From an uncultured Eubacteriales bacterium (GTDB taxonomy: Bacteria > Bacillota > Clostridia > Monoglobales > Firm-18), in NCBI GenBank assembly GCA_905210885.1, contig CAJLYO010000124.1:1-5499 (forward strand): a stretch of 5,499 nt of DNA, written 5' to 3'. Below the pieces are notes generated by a model. It was not told the origin of the DNA. It was given only the letters and a program-made list of their open reading frames with translations, and did not search any database. The translations under genes were made by a program, and so were the position numbers. The stretch's first letter is position 1, and every line of letters begins with the position of its first letter. Below are positions 4,607 through 5,499 of the stretch, piece by piece.

Positions 4607-5499
4607 ATGAATACATATTTTCATTCCGTAACATTGGATAAGGATTTATGCAGAGGCTGCACCAATTGTATAAAGCACTGCCCGACTGAGGCGATACGCG
4701 TCAGAAACGGCAAGGCAAGGATTATCAAAGAACGCTGCATTGACTGCGGCGAATGTATAAGGGTCTGTCCATATCACGCAAAAAAGGCGGTTACCGACCC
4801 TTTGTCGAGAATCAACGACTTTAAGTACAAAATTGCGCTTCCGGCGCCGTCTTTGTATGTTCAGTTTAAAAACAGCCCGGATATTAACAAGATATTAACC
4901 GGACTGAAAGTTTTGGGGTTTGACCGCGTGTTCGAAGTTGCTCACGCGGCTGAGCTTGTTACGGCGGCAACAAAGGAGTTTGTAGAAAAAACAAATATGC
5001 CGCGGCCTGTTATAAGCTCGGCGTGCCCGGCGGTAACAAGACTTATAATGGTTAAGTTTCCTAACCTTATTGACCATATTCTGCCCATTCTTGCGCCTAT
5101 TGAGGTGGCGGCAATTTTGGCGGTGGACGAAACTATTCGCACGCTGAAAATAACTCCGGACGAAATTGGTGTGTTTTTCATTACGCCCTGCGCCGCAAAA
5201 GTTACGGCGGGATATTCTCCCATAGGAGTTGAAAGCTCCCTTGTGGATGGCTGCATTTCAATGTCGGAGGTTTACAAGGCGCTTTTGCCGGTTATGAAAA
5301 AAATCGACAAGCCCGAAATACTTGCGGCGTCTACGCTTTCGGGCATTAAATGGGCAAAAAACAGCGGTGAGAGCACTGCTCTCGATACGGAAAATTACAT
5401 TTCCGTCGACGGTATAAACGACGTCATAAAAATACTTGAACAGGTTGACGACGGGCTGCTTGACGATATTGATTTCATTGAAGCGTCCGCATGCGTAGG
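4607..5499 (+). CDS. Ferredoxin / [FeFe]-hydrogenase-domain protein, likely sensory (HydS-like), 3' end beyond window
   Basis: 297 codons visible, then cut by the window edge. Residues 1-60 hold two [4Fe-4S] ferredoxin motifs: C15-x2-C18-x2-C21-x3-C25-P and C44-x2-C47-x2-C50-x3-C54-P. The [FeFe]-hydrogenase large-subunit domain follows. Its H-cluster motifs are SSACPAV (137-143; TSCCPxW in catalytic enzymes), TPCAAK (193-198; usual MPCxxK, with C195 and K198 kept) and the start of the third motif, IEASACVG (291-298), with C296. C140 matches the cluster ligand, but the preceding proton-transfer cysteine is alanine (A139) and the tryptophan is valine. This pattern is known from group C/D, putatively sensory, hydrogenases. 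The missing part should contain the last cysteine ligand and perhaps a PAS or other signalling domain. The ATG has AAAGGTGA eight bases upstream. The operon with the DRTGG and HATPase genes supports a sensor role over bulk hydrogen production. Family sure, role inferred. Confidence 0.92.
   Translation, partial: MNTYFHSVTLDKDLCRGCTNCIKHCPTEAIRVRNGKARIIKERCIDCGECIRVCPYHAKKAVTDPLSRINDFKYKIALPAPSLYVQFKNSPDINKILTGLKVLGFDRVFEVAHAAELVTAATKEFVEKTNMPRPVISSACPAVTRLIMVKFPNLIDHILPILAPIEVAAILAVDETIRTLKITPDEIGVFFITPCAAKVTAGYSPIGVESSLVDGCISMSEVYKALLPVMKKIDKPEILAASTLSGIKWAKNSGESTALDTENYISVDGINDVIKILEQVDDGLLDDIDFIEASACV

Noticed and set aside
4942..5256. Minus-strand frame of 104 codons, plus shorter minus-strand frames at 4187-4538 and 4895-5077
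   Set aside because: They are antisense to the ATP-binding and hydrogenase-like genes, which have conserved motifs in the plus-strand frame.

Overview
The window looks like chromosomal DNA of an anaerobic Gram-positive bacterium of the Clostridia (Firmicutes). The pointers are a clostridial-type sensory hydrogenase cassette, an MBOAT/DHHW acetylation pair, a large serine recombinase, strong AGGAGG-like ribosome binding sites, frequent TTG/GTG starts and moderate GC. No species can be named from the sequence. The window is tightly packed: six complete or partial recognisable genes plus one small unknown gene. The longest gap is the 146 bases between the MBOAT and DRTGG genes, so there is no gene-free stretch over 300 bases.

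Region 1 (about 1-1214). A large serine recombinase is read leftward and is cut off by the left window edge just as its zinc-ribbon cysteines begin. Divergent from it is a 60-codon gene of unknown function. The two genes share an approximately 80-base start-to-start region, and their start sites are near-identical inverted copies (15 of 17 bases).

Region 2 (1161-3663). A leftward two-gene operon encodes an MBOAT O-acyltransferase (AlgI/DltB type) and an exported DHHW/AlgJ-like SGNH-type protein. Together they probably acetylate a cell-envelope or secreted polysaccharide: the membrane protein passes acyl groups across the membrane and the exported partner places or handles them outside. The operon ends in a strong rho-independent terminator. 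That terminator lies inside the last codons of the convergent 60-codon gene.

Region 3 (3664-5499). A divergent control region carries a good rightward promoter and two dyads. A rightward operon follows: a stand-alone DRTGG-domain protein, an RsbW/SpoIIAB-like ATP-binding protein, and a ferredoxin/[FeFe]-hydrogenase-domain protein cut by the right edge. The hydrogenase domain keeps the visible H-cluster ligand cysteines but has alanine at the proton-transfer cysteine position. This fits a sensory (HydS-like) hydrogenase rather than a bulk catalytic one. The three genes probably form a redox or hydrogen signalling module. In related Clostridia, as I recall, such modules lie upstream of electron-bifurcating hydrogenase genes.

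No rRNA, tRNA, CRISPR array or insertion sequence was seen. The recombinase is the only mobility-related gene, and no element boundary can be shown within the window.
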